A stretch of 16,386 bases of DNA from Bacteroidota bacterium (GCA_023433345.1 JAEZDA010000065.1:1-16386), one strand, 5' to 3'. Counted from the first letter of the stretch, positions 1 through 8,551 are shown. The notes: generated by a model from the letters alone, not told the origin. Made by a program: numbers and translations.

Positions 1-404
1 TTTTTGTATTATTACAGACAGGCGTATATGTGCTTACAATTAAAAGCCTGAGTGCCACCGGCGAAATTGACGGTGGTGGAATCGCGGGAAGCTATATCGG
101 GCTTATTTTTCTGGGTGCCGTATTTGCGTCCATCAGTTTGTGCTGCAGTAGTGTTACACACAATGCTGTGGTGGCATTTCTCCTTGGCGCTTTCGCCTGC
201 CTTGTGGTTTATTTTGGTTTCAGCGCGGTAAGCAATATCCCGGTTTTTAGAGGAGGAGCAGATTATTATCTCGAAATGCTTGGCATAGATTATCATTACC
301 GAAGTATCAGCAGGGGAGTTGCAGACAGCAGAGACCTGGTTTATTTTATCACTCTGATCGCTTTCTTTCTTTTAATCACTGAAAAAAACATCAGAAAGAA
401 TTAA
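1..404 (+). CDS. gldF: Gliding motility ABC transporter permease GldF (3' part)
   Basis: Partial gene: the reading frame is open from base 3 to the left edge, and about 133 C-terminal residues are visible of a family protein of about 240. The GTG at base 30 is internal, not a start. The visible part has three hydrophobic segments, around GSYIGLIFLGAVFASISL, NAVVAFLLGAFACLVVYFGF and LVYFITLIAFFLLI. The loop ISRGVADSRDLVYF is typical of GldF/ABC-2 type permeases. GldF is the inner-membrane permease of the GldA-GldF-GldG transporter linked to gliding in Flavobacterium; its substrate is unknown. The stop codon overlaps the gldG start by one base (TAATG), which suggests translational coupling. No GldA ATPase is in the window. 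Assignment rests on the remembered family pattern plus the gldG neighbour. Confidence 0.9.
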   Translation, partial: FVLLQTGVYVLTIKSLSATGEIDGGGIAGSYIGLIFLGAVFASISLCCSSVTHNAVVAFLLGAFACLVVYFGFSAVSNIPVFRGGADYYLEMLGIDYHYRSISRGVADSRDLVYFITLIAFFLLITEKNIRKN

Positions 405-2113
405 TGCCTGTGTTTAAAAAAATATCACGCGGTAAATTATGGATACCGATGCTGCTGATCATTCTGGTTGCGGTGAACTGGCTGAGTTCAGGATGGCATA
501 CGAGGTTGGATCTTACCAGTGAAAAAAGATTCACTCTTTCCCATTCAACTAAAAAGACCCTGCGTGAGTTGGATCAGCCGGTGTATATGGATGTTTTTCT
601 CAAGGGAAATTTTCCCAGCGGATTTAAGAAGCTGTCCTCATCCACGGAAGATATACTTCGTGAGTTCAGGGAGTATGCGGGATTGAACCTCAGGTATAAT
701 TTCATTTCCCCCGAGGAATCTGTGGGCGAAAATGCAGGAACATTTGCAGACAGCCTTGATGCGTGGGGACTTTACCCGATCAACCTTACTTCTCAGCTCA
801 AGGAAGGCCAGCAACAGCAATTCGTATATCCGTACGCGTTAGTACGTTATAATAACATGGCGATGCCGGTTTCCCTTTACACAGGAAAGTCGCCCCTGAT
901 CTCACACCAGGAGCTTAACAGCGCGGAAGCTATGTTGGAGTTTAATCTTGCCGAAGCCATTGCGAAGTTGAAAACCCCCGTTAAGCCGACGGTCGGGTAT
1001 GCTGTCGGGCATGGAGAGCCGATGGATGCGCGCGTGTACGATCTGGTTGAAAATGTGTTGAAAGCAGACTATAATCTCGTCACTTTTGATCTTCAGTTGC
1101 AGCCTTTAATCCCTGCCGACATTGCTGCATTGCTGATCGTAAAGCCCACGGAGCCTTTTTCTGATGAATCAAAAATTAAACTTGACCAGTACGTGATGCA
1201 GGGAGGTAAACTGCTTTGGTTCATTGACAGGCTGGAGGCGGAAATGGATAGCCTTCAAATAAAAAATGAGGTGATCGCATATGACAGGGGCCTGAACTTA
1301 AACGATCAGTTTTTCAGGTATGGTGCACGCGTAAATGCAGATCTCGTAATGGATCTGCAATGTGATTATCTTCCTTTTGATGTAAATGGGAACGGCCAGT
1401 TTGAACTTTTGCCCTGGAATTATTTTCCTGTATTTGAATCGGGGTCGAACCATGCGATAAACAGAAGTCTCGGTTTTATTTCAGGTCGGTTTGTAAATTC
1501 AATTGATACCGTTGAAGCCGAGGGAATCAGGAAGACAATTTTACTTAGTACGTCTCCAAATTCGCGGAGCATCGCCACACCGGCCCTGATAAGCGGAAAG
1601 GAAAATGTAAATGCACCCGAAGATGAGAAATTTCGAAAACAACATATTCCCGTTGCGGTGCTTTTAGAAGGCAAATTCAGATCGCTCTATGCCAATCGCC
1701 TTTCAAAGAAAATGAATGACTCTTTGTTGAAATACGATGTTGTGTTTCAACCCCAGAGTTTGAAGGAAAACAAAATGCTGGTGGTTGCAGATGGTGACCT
1801 GGTATTGAATGAAGTTGCCAAAGGCCAGCCAATACCAATGGGAATGAACGCTTATACATATGGCACACAAAGGGAATTTCCTTTTAATAATTCCGATTTT
1901 GTTCGCAACAGTTTGTCTTACATGATCGATCCTTATGATCTGTCTGCTGCCAAAGGCAAAGATTACACGATGCGACTGCTGGATACAAAAAGAGTACAGT
2001 CTGAGAAAACGAAATGGCAGCTGCTAAACCTTGCAGTGCCTGTATTTGTGGTACTTTTGTTCGGCTTTATTTTTCAAGGACTAAGGAAGAGAAGATTTTC
2101 CGCAAAGGCTTAA
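404..2113 (+). CDS. gldG: Gliding motility-associated ABC transporter auxiliary/substrate-binding protein GldG
   Basis: Protein of 569 residues, the usual size for GldG. A membrane segment near residues 12-29 is followed by the family-typical stretch RLDLTSEKRFTLS (34-46). A long extracytoplasmic domain of the ABC-transporter auxiliary type follows, including GYAVGHGEP. A second membrane segment at about 541-561 precedes a basic cytoplasmic tail (RKRRFSAKA). Both ends are therefore anchored in the inner membrane with the bulk in the periplasm. It is expected to work with GldF and GldA; gliding defects of mutants are known in Flavobacterium, but many non-gliding Bacteroidota also carry these genes, so gliding itself cannot be concluded. 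The start overlaps the gldF stop, and the stop is one base before the next gene. Confidence 0.93.
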   Translation: MPVFKKISRGKLWIPMLLIILVAVNWLSSGWHTRLDLTSEKRFTLSHSTKKTLRELDQPVYMDVFLKGNFPSGFKKLSSSTEDILREFREYAGLNLRYNFISPEESVGENAGTFADSLDAWGLYPINLTSQLKEGQQQQFVYPYALVRYNNMAMPVSLYTGKSPLISHQELNSAEAMLEFNLAEAIAKLKTPVKPTVGYAVGHGEPMDARVYDLVENVLKADYNLVTFDLQLQPLIPADIAALLIVKPTEPFSDESKIKLDQYVMQGGKLLWFIDRLEAEMDSLQIKNEVIAYDRGLNLNDQFFRYGARVNADLVMDLQCDYLPFDVNGNGQFELLPWNYFPVFESGSNHAINRSLGFISGRFVNSIDTVEAEGIRKTILLSTSPNSRSIATPALISGKENVNAPEDEKFRKQHIPVAVLLEGKFRSLYANRLSKKMNDSLLKYDVVFQPQSLKENKMLVVADGDLVLNEVAKGQPIPMGMNAYTYGTQREFPFNNSDFVRNSLSYMIDPYDLSAAKGKDYTMRLLDTKRVQSEKTKWQLLNLAVPVFVVLLFGFIFQGLRKRRFSAKA

Positions 2114-2114
2114 T

Positions 2115-3062
2115 ATGTCAGATCAATTAATTTACCTCGTTTTTGGTGTAGTTATTATTGTTGCCCTGATTCTTGATCTCGGCCTCCTGAGCAAAAAGAA
2201 TTCGGTGATCACCACGAAGGCTGCACTTATTCAAACCACATTCTGGGTTCTTCTTTCCTGCGGATTTTGCGCCTTTATCTGGTATGAACATGGTAAAGAA
2301 GATGCAATACAATATATCTCCGCATATCTGCTGGAATGGTCACTATCTATTGATAATATTTTTGTGTTCATTATCATCTTCACTTTTTTCAAAGTGAAAC
2401 CTTCCAACTATTCGAGGGTTCTGTTGCTTGGGATACTAATGGCTATAGTTTTCAGAATAGCTTTTATTGCACTGGGTAGTGAATTGGTGGCAAGGTTCTC
2501 ATGGATCATGTATGTATTCGGCGCCTTCCTGATCTACACAGGCTTCAAAATGTTTGTGGCAAAGGAAGATGATGAATTCAACCCAGAAGAAAACTGGGCT
2601 TTCCGGCTCATGACGAAATATTTACGTACTACCAATGAGGAGCCGAATAACAGGTTTATCATCAAGAAAGGAGGGAAGTCTTACCTCACCAAGCTTTCCA
2701 TGGTTGTAATAATGCTGGGTTTAATAGATATTGTATTCGCCATAGATTCAATACCAGCGGTTTTTTCCATCATTCCTGACCCGGCAGATAAATTATTGAT
2801 CTATTCCTCAAACATCTTTGCAGTTCTCGGACTTCGGTCTTTGTTTTTTCTTTTACGTGGTGCGGCTGAAAAGTTTTCCTTTTTACAACAGGGAATCGCC
2901 ATCGTTCTTCTGTTTATCGGCGCGAAAATGATCATCGCTCATTGGATTCATTTCCCGGTTTGGGTTTCACTTCTGGTTATCGTGTTTTGTATCAGCGGCT
3001 CTATTTTTTATTCCATTTACCGTAACAGGCAGGAGGCTCGGTTACAGCAACGCCAGCACTGA
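2115..3062 (+). CDS. TerC/Alx-family integral membrane protein, probable metal ion (Mn2+) exporter
   Basis: A 315-residue polytopic membrane protein. The two diagnostic TerC half-repeats are present: EWSLSIDNIFVF (E74, D80, N81) and GLIDIVFAIDSIPAVFSI (D205, D211). These acidic residues lie within membrane helices and are the likely ion path. A hydrophilic cytoplasmic loop at about 150-190 separates the halves, and the C-terminus is basic and Gln-rich. Family members Alx and MeeF/MeeY act in Mn2+ export and metalation of exported proteins; the historical tellurite-resistance name is misleading here because no ter operon genes are nearby. The gene starts one base after gldG and ends six bases before murF-alr, so it is almost certainly co-transcribed with them. 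No manganese riboswitch-like leader is possible in such a short gap. Confidence 0.9.
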   Translation: MSDQLIYLVFGVVIIVALILDLGLLSKKNSVITTKAALIQTTFWVLLSCGFCAFIWYEHGKEDAIQYISAYLLEWSLSIDNIFVFIIIFTFFKVKPSNYSRVLLLGILMAIVFRIAFIALGSELVARFSWIMYVFGAFLIYTGFKMFVAKEDDEFNPEENWAFRLMTKYLRTTNEEPNNRFIIKKGGKSYLTKLSMVVIMLGLIDIVFAIDSIPAVFSIIPDPADKLLIYSSNIFAVLGLRSLFFLLRGAAEKFSFLQQGIAIVLLFIGAKMIIAHWIHFPVWVSLLVIVFCISGSIFYSIYRNRQEARLQQRQH

Positions 3063-3068
3063 TCGCAA

Positions 3069-5552
3069 ATGACTACTTATACCTTTTCAGATATCGGATC
3101 ACTGCTCAATGCGAAGGTATTGCAGCATGCGTCCAACCCTGAGGTTGACGTAATTCTCACAGACAGCAGGAAGTTAATGCAGCCTGCCAATACCATATTC
3201 TTTACGATACATGGGCGCAACAGGAGCGCGAACCGATATATTGAAAGCCTTTACTTAAAAGGAGTAAGATGTTTCGTGGTTGATCCTTCATTTAAATTGT
3301 ATGAAGAATTTCCGGAAGGCAATTTTCTTGGCGTTGATGATACAATAGCGTCACTTCAGCATCTTGCCTCAAAGCATCGCCACAGGTTTCACCTGCCTGT
3401 GATCGGCATCACGGGCAGTAATGGAAAAACTGTGGTAAAGGAATGGCTCGACCAGCTTTTACATACAACTTTTAACATCGCAAAAAGCCCTAAGAGTTAT
3501 AACTCTCAAATTGGTGTTCCATTGAGTGTTTGGCAACTAACGGAAACGCATAACCTCGCAATTTTTGAAGCAGGTATATCTACCTCCGGGGAAATGGAAA
3601 AATTGGAAGCTGTTATCAGGCCAACCATTGGTGTTGTTACATCTATCGGGGATGCGCACGCTGCAGGATTTGCGGGCCTTGAAGAAAAGATCAGGGAGAA
3701 GCTCATGTTATTTGTTCATTCCGAACTCCTGATCTTTAATTCTGATAATTTCTTATTGTCGGAAGAAGTGAAAAGCCTGGTTCAACAAAATCCATCGTTA
3801 AAGGTTTTTACATGGGCCAGGCAGGGAAGTTCTGACCTGCTCGTAGAAAAGATTGAACGGGTTGTTAATGCCACCTCCATCACCTGCCGGCGCGATAATA
3901 ATACTTTCAATTTCCAGATTCCTTTTACAGACAACGCTTCCGTGGAAAATGCAATATCATGTTGTGCAGTATTGTTATGCCTGGGAATTCCTTTGGGGGA
4001 TATAAAGGAAAAGTTTCACCACTTGCGGGCAGTGGAAATGAGGCTTGAAATGAAAGCAGGAATTAATAACTGTTCAGTTATCAATGATAGCTATAGTTCA
4101 GACATGAATTCTCTTTTGATCGCTCTTGACTTCCTGGGCCAGCAAAAACAACATTCAAAACGAACGCTCATCCTCAGCGATTTTGTTCAGCAAATTCAGG
4201 ATCCGGCAAAGCTTTATTCAAAAGTATCAGACCTGTTGCAAAGACGACTGGTAACCAAACTTGTTGGTATCGGGGAAATAATTTCTGCAAACAAAAGTTC
4301 ATTCCAAAGTATTCCCGAAACTGAATTTTATTCAGACACAGAAGATTTCCTGGAGTCTTTCTCAACCACATCGTTTTCCGGAGAAACCATTTTACTTAAA
4401 GGCGCAAGGAAGTTTGCTTTTGAAAGAATAAGTTCTTTGTTGGAAGAAAGAACGCATGAATCAATTCTGGAAATCAACCTTAATGCGATCCGCCATAATT
4501 TGAGGTTTTACATGGATCGTCTTTCACACGGCGTGAAAATGATGGCGATGGTAAAAGCTTTCAGCTACGGAACCGGAAGTTTTGAAATTGCCAGTATACT
4601 CGAAAGTTCGGGGGTTGATTATCTGGCTGTTGCATATGCTGATGAGGGAATAGAGCTGCGAAGGTCCGGCGTTCGTCTACCCGTAATGGTTATGAATGCC
4701 GAAGAGGCCGGTTTTGATAACCTTGTAAAATATAAACTGGAGCCGGAGTTGTATTCCTTTAAAATAGCGAATGCTTTCATATCTTTTCTTGAATCACGGG
4801 AGATCACTGGCTATCCTGTGCATGTCAAGCTTGATACGGGCATGCACCGTCTCGGTTTTGAAATGGCAGACATGGGCAACCTCATCGCGCTTTTGAAAGA
4901 CTCGATACAACTTAAGGTGGCCAGCGTTTTTTCTCATCTCGCGGGCAGCGATGAACCCTCACTTGATGAATTCACGAAGCAACAGTCAGCACTGTTTATT
5001 GAAATGTGCGGCATGCTTGAAGAATCCCTTGGTTTTAAAACAATAAAACATCTCGCTAATTCATCGGCAATTGTGCGGCATCCGTCGCTTCAATTTGATA
5101 TGGTGAGATTAGGCATCGGGCTTTACGGCGTAGACAATGATTCGCAAATTCAAAAGAATCTTCAACATGTAGCCACGTTAAAAACAACTATCTCACAGAT
5201 ACGTACGGTTAAGAAAGGAGAAAGCGTGGGCTATAACAGGGCCGGGATGGTTGATGCAGACACAACTGTTGCAACAGTTCGCGTAGGTTACGCAGACGGT
5301 TATCCGAGATCTCTGGGTAATGGTAAAGGGCAGATGTTGGTTAACGGGAAATATGCCCGGGTTATCGGAAATATTTGCATGGATATGACCATGCTTGATA
5401 TTTCCGGAATTGATGCAAGAGAAGGCGACCCAGTAATTGTATTCGGTGCTCATCCCACAGTAACTGAACTTGCAGATTGGGCAGGCACCATCCCTTACGA
5501 AATGCTTACAGGCGTTTCCCAGAGAGTAAAAAGAGTGTATTTCAACGATTAA
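3069..5552 (+). CDS. murF-alr: Bifunctional UDP-MurNAc-tripeptide:D-Ala-D-Ala ligase / alanine racemase (MurF-Alr fusion)
   Basis: An 827-residue fusion. The N-terminal half (about 1-455) is MurF: a Mur-ligase N-domain, ATP P-loop GITGSNGKT (113-121) and a NDSYSSDMNSL motif (339-349) at the central/C-terminal domain junction. MurF adds D-Ala-D-Ala to UDP-MurNAc-tripeptide in the cytoplasm. The C-terminal half (about 466-827) is a PLP-dependent alanine racemase. It starts ILEINLNAIRHN, carries the PLP lysine K496 in MAMVKAFSYGTG, and has the second catalytic base Y722 in SVGYNRAG. It supplies D-alanine from L-alanine. Both active sites look intact. This fusion is common in Bacteroidota, so it is a lineage trait and not an error. 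It is expected to link D-Ala production to the last cytoplasmic step of the pentapeptide; a separate Ddl ligase must still join two D-Ala. Confidence 0.96.
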   Translation: MTTYTFSDIGSLLNAKVLQHASNPEVDVILTDSRKLMQPANTIFFTIHGRNRSANRYIESLYLKGVRCFVVDPSFKLYEEFPEGNFLGVDDTIASLQHLASKHRHRFHLPVIGITGSNGKTVVKEWLDQLLHTTFNIAKSPKSYNSQIGVPLSVWQLTETHNLAIFEAGISTSGEMEKLEAVIRPTIGVVTSIGDAHAAGFAGLEEKIREKLMLFVHSELLIFNSDNFLLSEEVKSLVQQNPSLKVFTWARQGSSDLLVEKIERVVNATSITCRRDNNTFNFQIPFTDNASVENAISCCAVLLCLGIPLGDIKEKFHHLRAVEMRLEMKAGINNCSVINDSYSSDMNSLLIALDFLGQQKQHSKRTLILSDFVQQIQDPAKLYSKVSDLLQRRLVTKLVGIGEIISANKSSFQSIPETEFYSDTEDFLESFSTTSFSGETILLKGARKFAFERISSLLEERTHESILEINLNAIRHNLRFYMDRLSHGVKMMAMVKAFSYGTGSFEIASILESSGVDYLAVAYADEGIELRRSGVRLPVMVMNAEEAGFDNLVKYKLEPELYSFKIANAFISFLESREITGYPVHVKLDTGMHRLGFEMADMGNLIALLKDSIQLKVASVFSHLAGSDEPSLDEFTKQQSALFIEMCGMLEESLGFKTIKHLANSSAIVRHPSLQFDMVRLGIGLYGVDNDSQIQKNLQHVATLKTTISQIRTVKKGESVGYNRAGMVDADTTVATVRVGYADGYPRSLGNGKGQMLVNGKYARVIGNICMDMTMLDISGIDAREGDPVIVFGAHPTVTELADWAGTIPYEMLTGVSQRVKRVYFND

Positions 5553-5574
5553 ATAATTCTCATACCTGGCAGAC

Positions 5575-5582
5575 TATCTTTG
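5575..5582 (+). promoter_or_regulatory. Bacteroidota -7 promoter element TATCTTTG upstream of lspA
   Basis: TATCTTTG is a perfect match to TAnnTTTG, the -7 element used by the Bacteroidota primary sigma factor. It lies in the 47-base gap between murF-alr and lspA, ending 17 bases before the chosen ATG at 5600. I see no TTTG at the usual -33 distance. It would give a very short leader. It suggests lspA can be transcribed on its own as well as by read-through. Confidence 0.5.
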
Positions 5583-5599
5583 CTAAGGAAAAAATTGTA

Positions 5600-6295
5600 A
5601 TGAAAAGATCTTATCTGATATTGTTGATACTGGTTGTTTTGATAGCTGACCAGGCTTTGAAGATTTACATAAAGACCACCTATCACCTGAACGATTCAAC
5701 ACCGGTTCTTGGAAATTGGTTCCAATTATATTTTGTTGAAAACCCGGGAATGGCTTACGGTTGGAAGTTTGGCGGCAACTGGGGGAAAATGGCCCTGACG
5801 ATCTTTCGTTTGGCGGCTGTAGTTTTCGGAACCTGGTATCTCGCTAAGATCCTGCGTGAGAAAAGACACAAGGGTTTTATTATTTGCGCAGGATTGGTGT
5901 ACGCCGGAGCAGTCGGTAACCTGATAGACTCCTGCTTTTACGGGTTAATATTTGATAAAGGAATGGTGTTCGATCCTTCCCTGGGTGATTATGTTGGATA
6001 TCGTGGATTTGCACAATTTTCATCAACAGGTTATGCCTCATTTCTTCATGGTAATGTAGTTGATATGCTCTATTTTCCGTTGATCCAGGGAACGTTTCCT
6101 GCATGGCTTCCGGTATGGGGCGGCGAAGATTTTGAATTTTTCAGACCTATATTCAATATCGCCGATGCTGCAATTACGGGCGGCGTTATTGCGATACTCG
6201 TTTTTCAAAACAAATTCTTCCGGCATGAAAAAAGGGAAGATCATCACACCATTGAAACTACAGCAAGGGTTGATGACGCTTCCCAGGTTTCCTAA
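5600..6295 (+). CDS. lspA: Lipoprotein signal peptidase (signal peptidase II), Bacteroidota type with long inter-catalytic loop
   Basis: A 231-residue inner-membrane aspartic protease that removes the signal peptide of diacylated prolipoproteins. The ATG at 5600 is chosen because it places a hydrophobic helix (YLILLILVVLIADQALKIYI) right at the N-terminus. The upstream in-frame start at 5477 lies inside murF-alr and would add a non-hydrophobic leader. Conserved segments are VENPGMAYG, GNLIDS with catalytic D110, and FNIAD with catalytic D189. The two aspartates are 79 residues apart, against about 20 in the Pseudomonas enzyme; the extra sequence (about 115-180) is a loop rich in aromatic residues. 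A hydrophilic tail follows the last helix. It should process lipoproteins such as the NlpC/P60 protein at 14527. The gene ends nine bases from the convergent gene at 6305, with no terminator visible between them. Confidence 0.95.
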   Translation: MKRSYLILLILVVLIADQALKIYIKTTYHLNDSTPVLGNWFQLYFVENPGMAYGWKFGGNWGKMALTIFRLAAVVFGTWYLAKILREKRHKGFIICAGLVYAGAVGNLIDSCFYGLIFDKGMVFDPSLGDYVGYRGFAQFSSTGYASFLHGNVVDMLYFPLIQGTFPAWLPVWGGEDFEFFRPIFNIADAAITGGVIAILVFQNKFFRHEKREDHHTIETTARVDDASQVS

Positions 6296-6304
6296 ACCAA
6301 CGTA

Positions 6305-8551
6305 TCAAAACTTTCGAAGCCGCAGTCTTATGATTTCCCCATTGTAGCTCACGTGCAAAATATATATCCCGGGAGAGATCATTTTTTCAATTTTCATTTC
6401 ATTCGATCCGGCATACACATTCTGTTGTGTTCTGAAAACGCTGCGCCCGTCTGAGCTGAGAAGATTTATCTCCACGGTTCCGCCCTCAGGCACAAATGTT
6501 CTGAAAGCAAACCTATTTTTAAACGGGTTTTCATTTGGCCGAACACTGAATACTGATCTTAATGGCAGGTAAGCGACGCGACTATAGATAAAAAGGCCGT
6601 CCTTCCTTAATGCTTTTAACCGGTAATAAACCGGGGAATTTAATGGTTCAGGATCAGAGTAAGCATAGTTATTGGAAACATTGTATAAAGCTGACAGTGT
6701 TGCTATGTTATTGAAACTGACTCCGTCAAAACTTTTTTCAATAAGATATTGTAATGAGTCATCCTCGGTGGTTGTTGCCCAGTTGAGCAGCCCGAATCCT
6801 TCTACTTTCTGTGCCCTGAATTGTAAGAGGTTTGTTGTAAGAATGGAGCCACAGTCAATTACACGAACCATAGTACTGCTCCCGTCGTTGTAAGCGCAAT
6901 TGATGCTATTGAGGCTTGAAGATGTTGTTGCCACTATCACACGAAAATATCTTCCGCTGTCTGCCTGTGTAGCATAAAAAGGCGGTAAGGAGGTGATGTA
7001 CTGGTACATACCGTTCACTAAGGTCGGGCTCCCCGTTCCCGAAGTTCCTGGTCCGGTCATGTCAGTCCAAACAGTTCCTCCTACATTGCTTCTTTGCCAT
7101 TTGAAGTAAGTGTAGTTGTTATAAACTGACCTAACGGTATCGGTTAGCCGAACCTCGAAAGGGCTCGCATTGCATCCGAGAACGAAGGGATTATAGTTTG
7201 CGGTGATAGAGGGGCCGCAATGCGCCACAGTGATGTCGTCTATTGCCCAGTCATTGCCGCCACCTCCTGGCGAATTGTTTCTGATTGCGAAGCTTGCAGT
7301 AGTTTGCCCTGGCCTTGTGAGAAACGTAAATCCAAATTTTTTCCATGGAGTTGTGCGGTCATACTTGATATCGCCTGTGGTGTAATAAGCAAGTCCGTCA
7401 ATTTCAAAACTCAGGTTTGGCCTTACTCCTGAAGAATCATTTCCCGGGTAGGGTATGAAGCCGCTTGTTCCTGAACCGCGCCCCACACTGTCGCAACTGC
7501 AACGCGGGCAGAGATTTCTGAACCATGCACTGAATTCATAATAAGTATTGGGGCAAAGGTTTGAAAGGGTTTCATTATAAGCAACGTCTGTATTATAGCT
7601 TGCGTTTACAAGCACATAGTATCCTCCGCTTGTGCCCGGGGCGGAAGGTTGGTTGCCTTGCGATGGATTGAGCGAATTGGTATGGTCGCCGCCGATATCC
7701 CAATAACCAAACACTCTTCTTAACGCAGGCGATTCAGGCATGGTGGAGTTGGGATTTGTAGATCCGTTGGCGCTGCTGTTGTTCACTATCGCATAGTTGT
7801 AGTCGTTTGGCTGGCCTGTTGAAATATTTTGTTTGATATAGGATGTACCAAACAGCATTCCTGCTGTCCGGTTTTGAGTTGAGCCGGATCCGAAGGTGCC
7901 GTTGAAATCTGAGGCTGCGCTTACGGAAGCTCCGTTTGGGCAAAACCCGTTCTGCTGAAATATCAATATCTTATAAACAGGGAAAACCTGGTTTGTCCAC
8001 CCGCTTGCAGGGCTGATCATCTTATATCTTATGCTACCGCCGACATTTATAGTATCTCCGAAAGGTACGGCTGCGTCTATTCGTACCCGGTAGCAGGCCA
8101 TCATAATGCTATGCGAACCGAAGAAACTTGGCCTGCTGGAATCTGCCCTTATTCTTCCACCCCGGGTTCCGGTTGCGTATCTTCCAAGATTGATGGTGAT
8201 ATTTCCTCCGATATTTCTCCCCGCATCAGCATCTGCAACTTCGGTGAATGGTCCTTTGTAAGTGATTCCCTGATTTGTTGCAACGCGCATAGAACCCGGG
8301 ATATATGTCGTTTTTGCAGGAACCTGGTCGAATACCTGAACACTGTCGATTGTAGTAGAGCTGGTGGTTCTCTTCACCGCAATTGTCACACGAATTTCAA
8401 TGGTATCGCCTGGCTGGAATGTACCGCCGGAATTCAGCCTGCTGATGTTTGCAAAGCTTTTTCCAACATCAACACGGCTTTGAGAGATCACCGAGGTAGT
8501 GTAGGTGAGGAAGAAGGCAATTGTAATTGAAGAGCGTAAAAGTGTTTTCAT
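6305..8551 (-). CDS. Secreted multidomain protein with T9SS C-terminal sorting domain (paralog 1)
   Basis: A 748-residue protein of unknown function. A signal peptide occupies residues 1-24 (cleavage near SVISQ). Then come a DUF11-like beta domain (about 27-195), a MAM/carbohydrate-binding jelly-roll-like region (about 205-447) with NDWAIDDITV near its end, an Ig-like region (about 450-568), a fibronectin-like region (about 575-665) and a C-terminal sorting domain (about 668-748, NPFKNRF...GIYILHV, basic end RLRLRKF). The jelly-roll part holds the cysteine cluster CPRCSC (C348, C351, C353). The tail implies export by the type IX system and attachment to, or release from, the cell surface. No catalytic motif is recognised, so an adhesin or ligand-binding role is only a guess. 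It is a tandem paralog of the gene at 8777-11035; the 225-base gap between them and their same orientation are compatible with co-transcription or separate promoters. Confidence 0.85.
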   Translation of the reverse strand: MKTLLRSSITIAFFLTYTTSVISQSRVDVGKSFANISRLNSGGTFQPGDTIEIRVTIAVKRTTSSTTIDSVQVFDQVPAKTTYIPGSMRVATNQGITYKGPFTEVADADAGRNIGGNITINLGRYATGTRGGRIRADSSRPSFFGSHSIMMACYRVRIDAAVPFGDTINVGGSIRYKMISPASGWTNQVFPVYKILIFQQNGFCPNGASVSAASDFNGTFGSGSTQNRTAGMLFGTSYIKQNISTGQPNDYNYAIVNNSSANGSTNPNSTMPESPALRRVFGYWDIGGDHTNSLNPSQGNQPSAPGTSGGYYVLVNASYNTDVAYNETLSNLCPNTYYEFSAWFRNLCPRCSCDSVGRGSGTSGFIPYPGNDSSGVRPNLSFEIDGLAYYTTGDIKYDRTTPWKKFGFTFLTRPGQTTASFAIRNNSPGGGGNDWAIDDITVAHCGPSITANYNPFVLGCNASPFEVRLTDTVRSVYNNYTYFKWQRSNVGGTVWTDMTGPGTSGTGSPTLVNGMYQYITSLPPFYATQADSGRYFRVIVATTSSSLNSINCAYNDGSSTMVRVIDCGSILTTNLLQFRAQKVEGFGLLNWATTTEDDSLQYLIEKSFDGVSFNNIATLSALYNVSNNYAYSDPEPLNSPVYYRLKALRKDGLFIYSRVAYLPLRSVFSVRPNENPFKNRFAFRTFVPEGGTVEINLLSSDGRSVFRTQQNVYAGSNEMKIEKMISPGIYILHVSYNGEIIRLRLRKF

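Noticed and set aside
2115..3062. Reading the TerC protein as part of a tellurite resistance system
   Set aside because: No terB, terD, terZ or other stress-operon gene is near. The sequence only supports the general TerC/Alx transporter family in an envelope gene cluster.
5477..5599. Longer 5' start for lspA
   Set aside because: It would begin inside murF-alr and put a 41-residue polar leader before the first membrane helix. The ATG at 5600 fits LspA and lies after a -7 promoter element.
8111..8530. A 139-codon plus-strand frame opposite the first secreted paralog
   Set aside because: It lies entirely antisense to a well-supported gene with signal peptide and conserved domains, and its translation is Cys/Arg-rich and unlike a known family. 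The other frames opposite these genes are the same kind of shadow.
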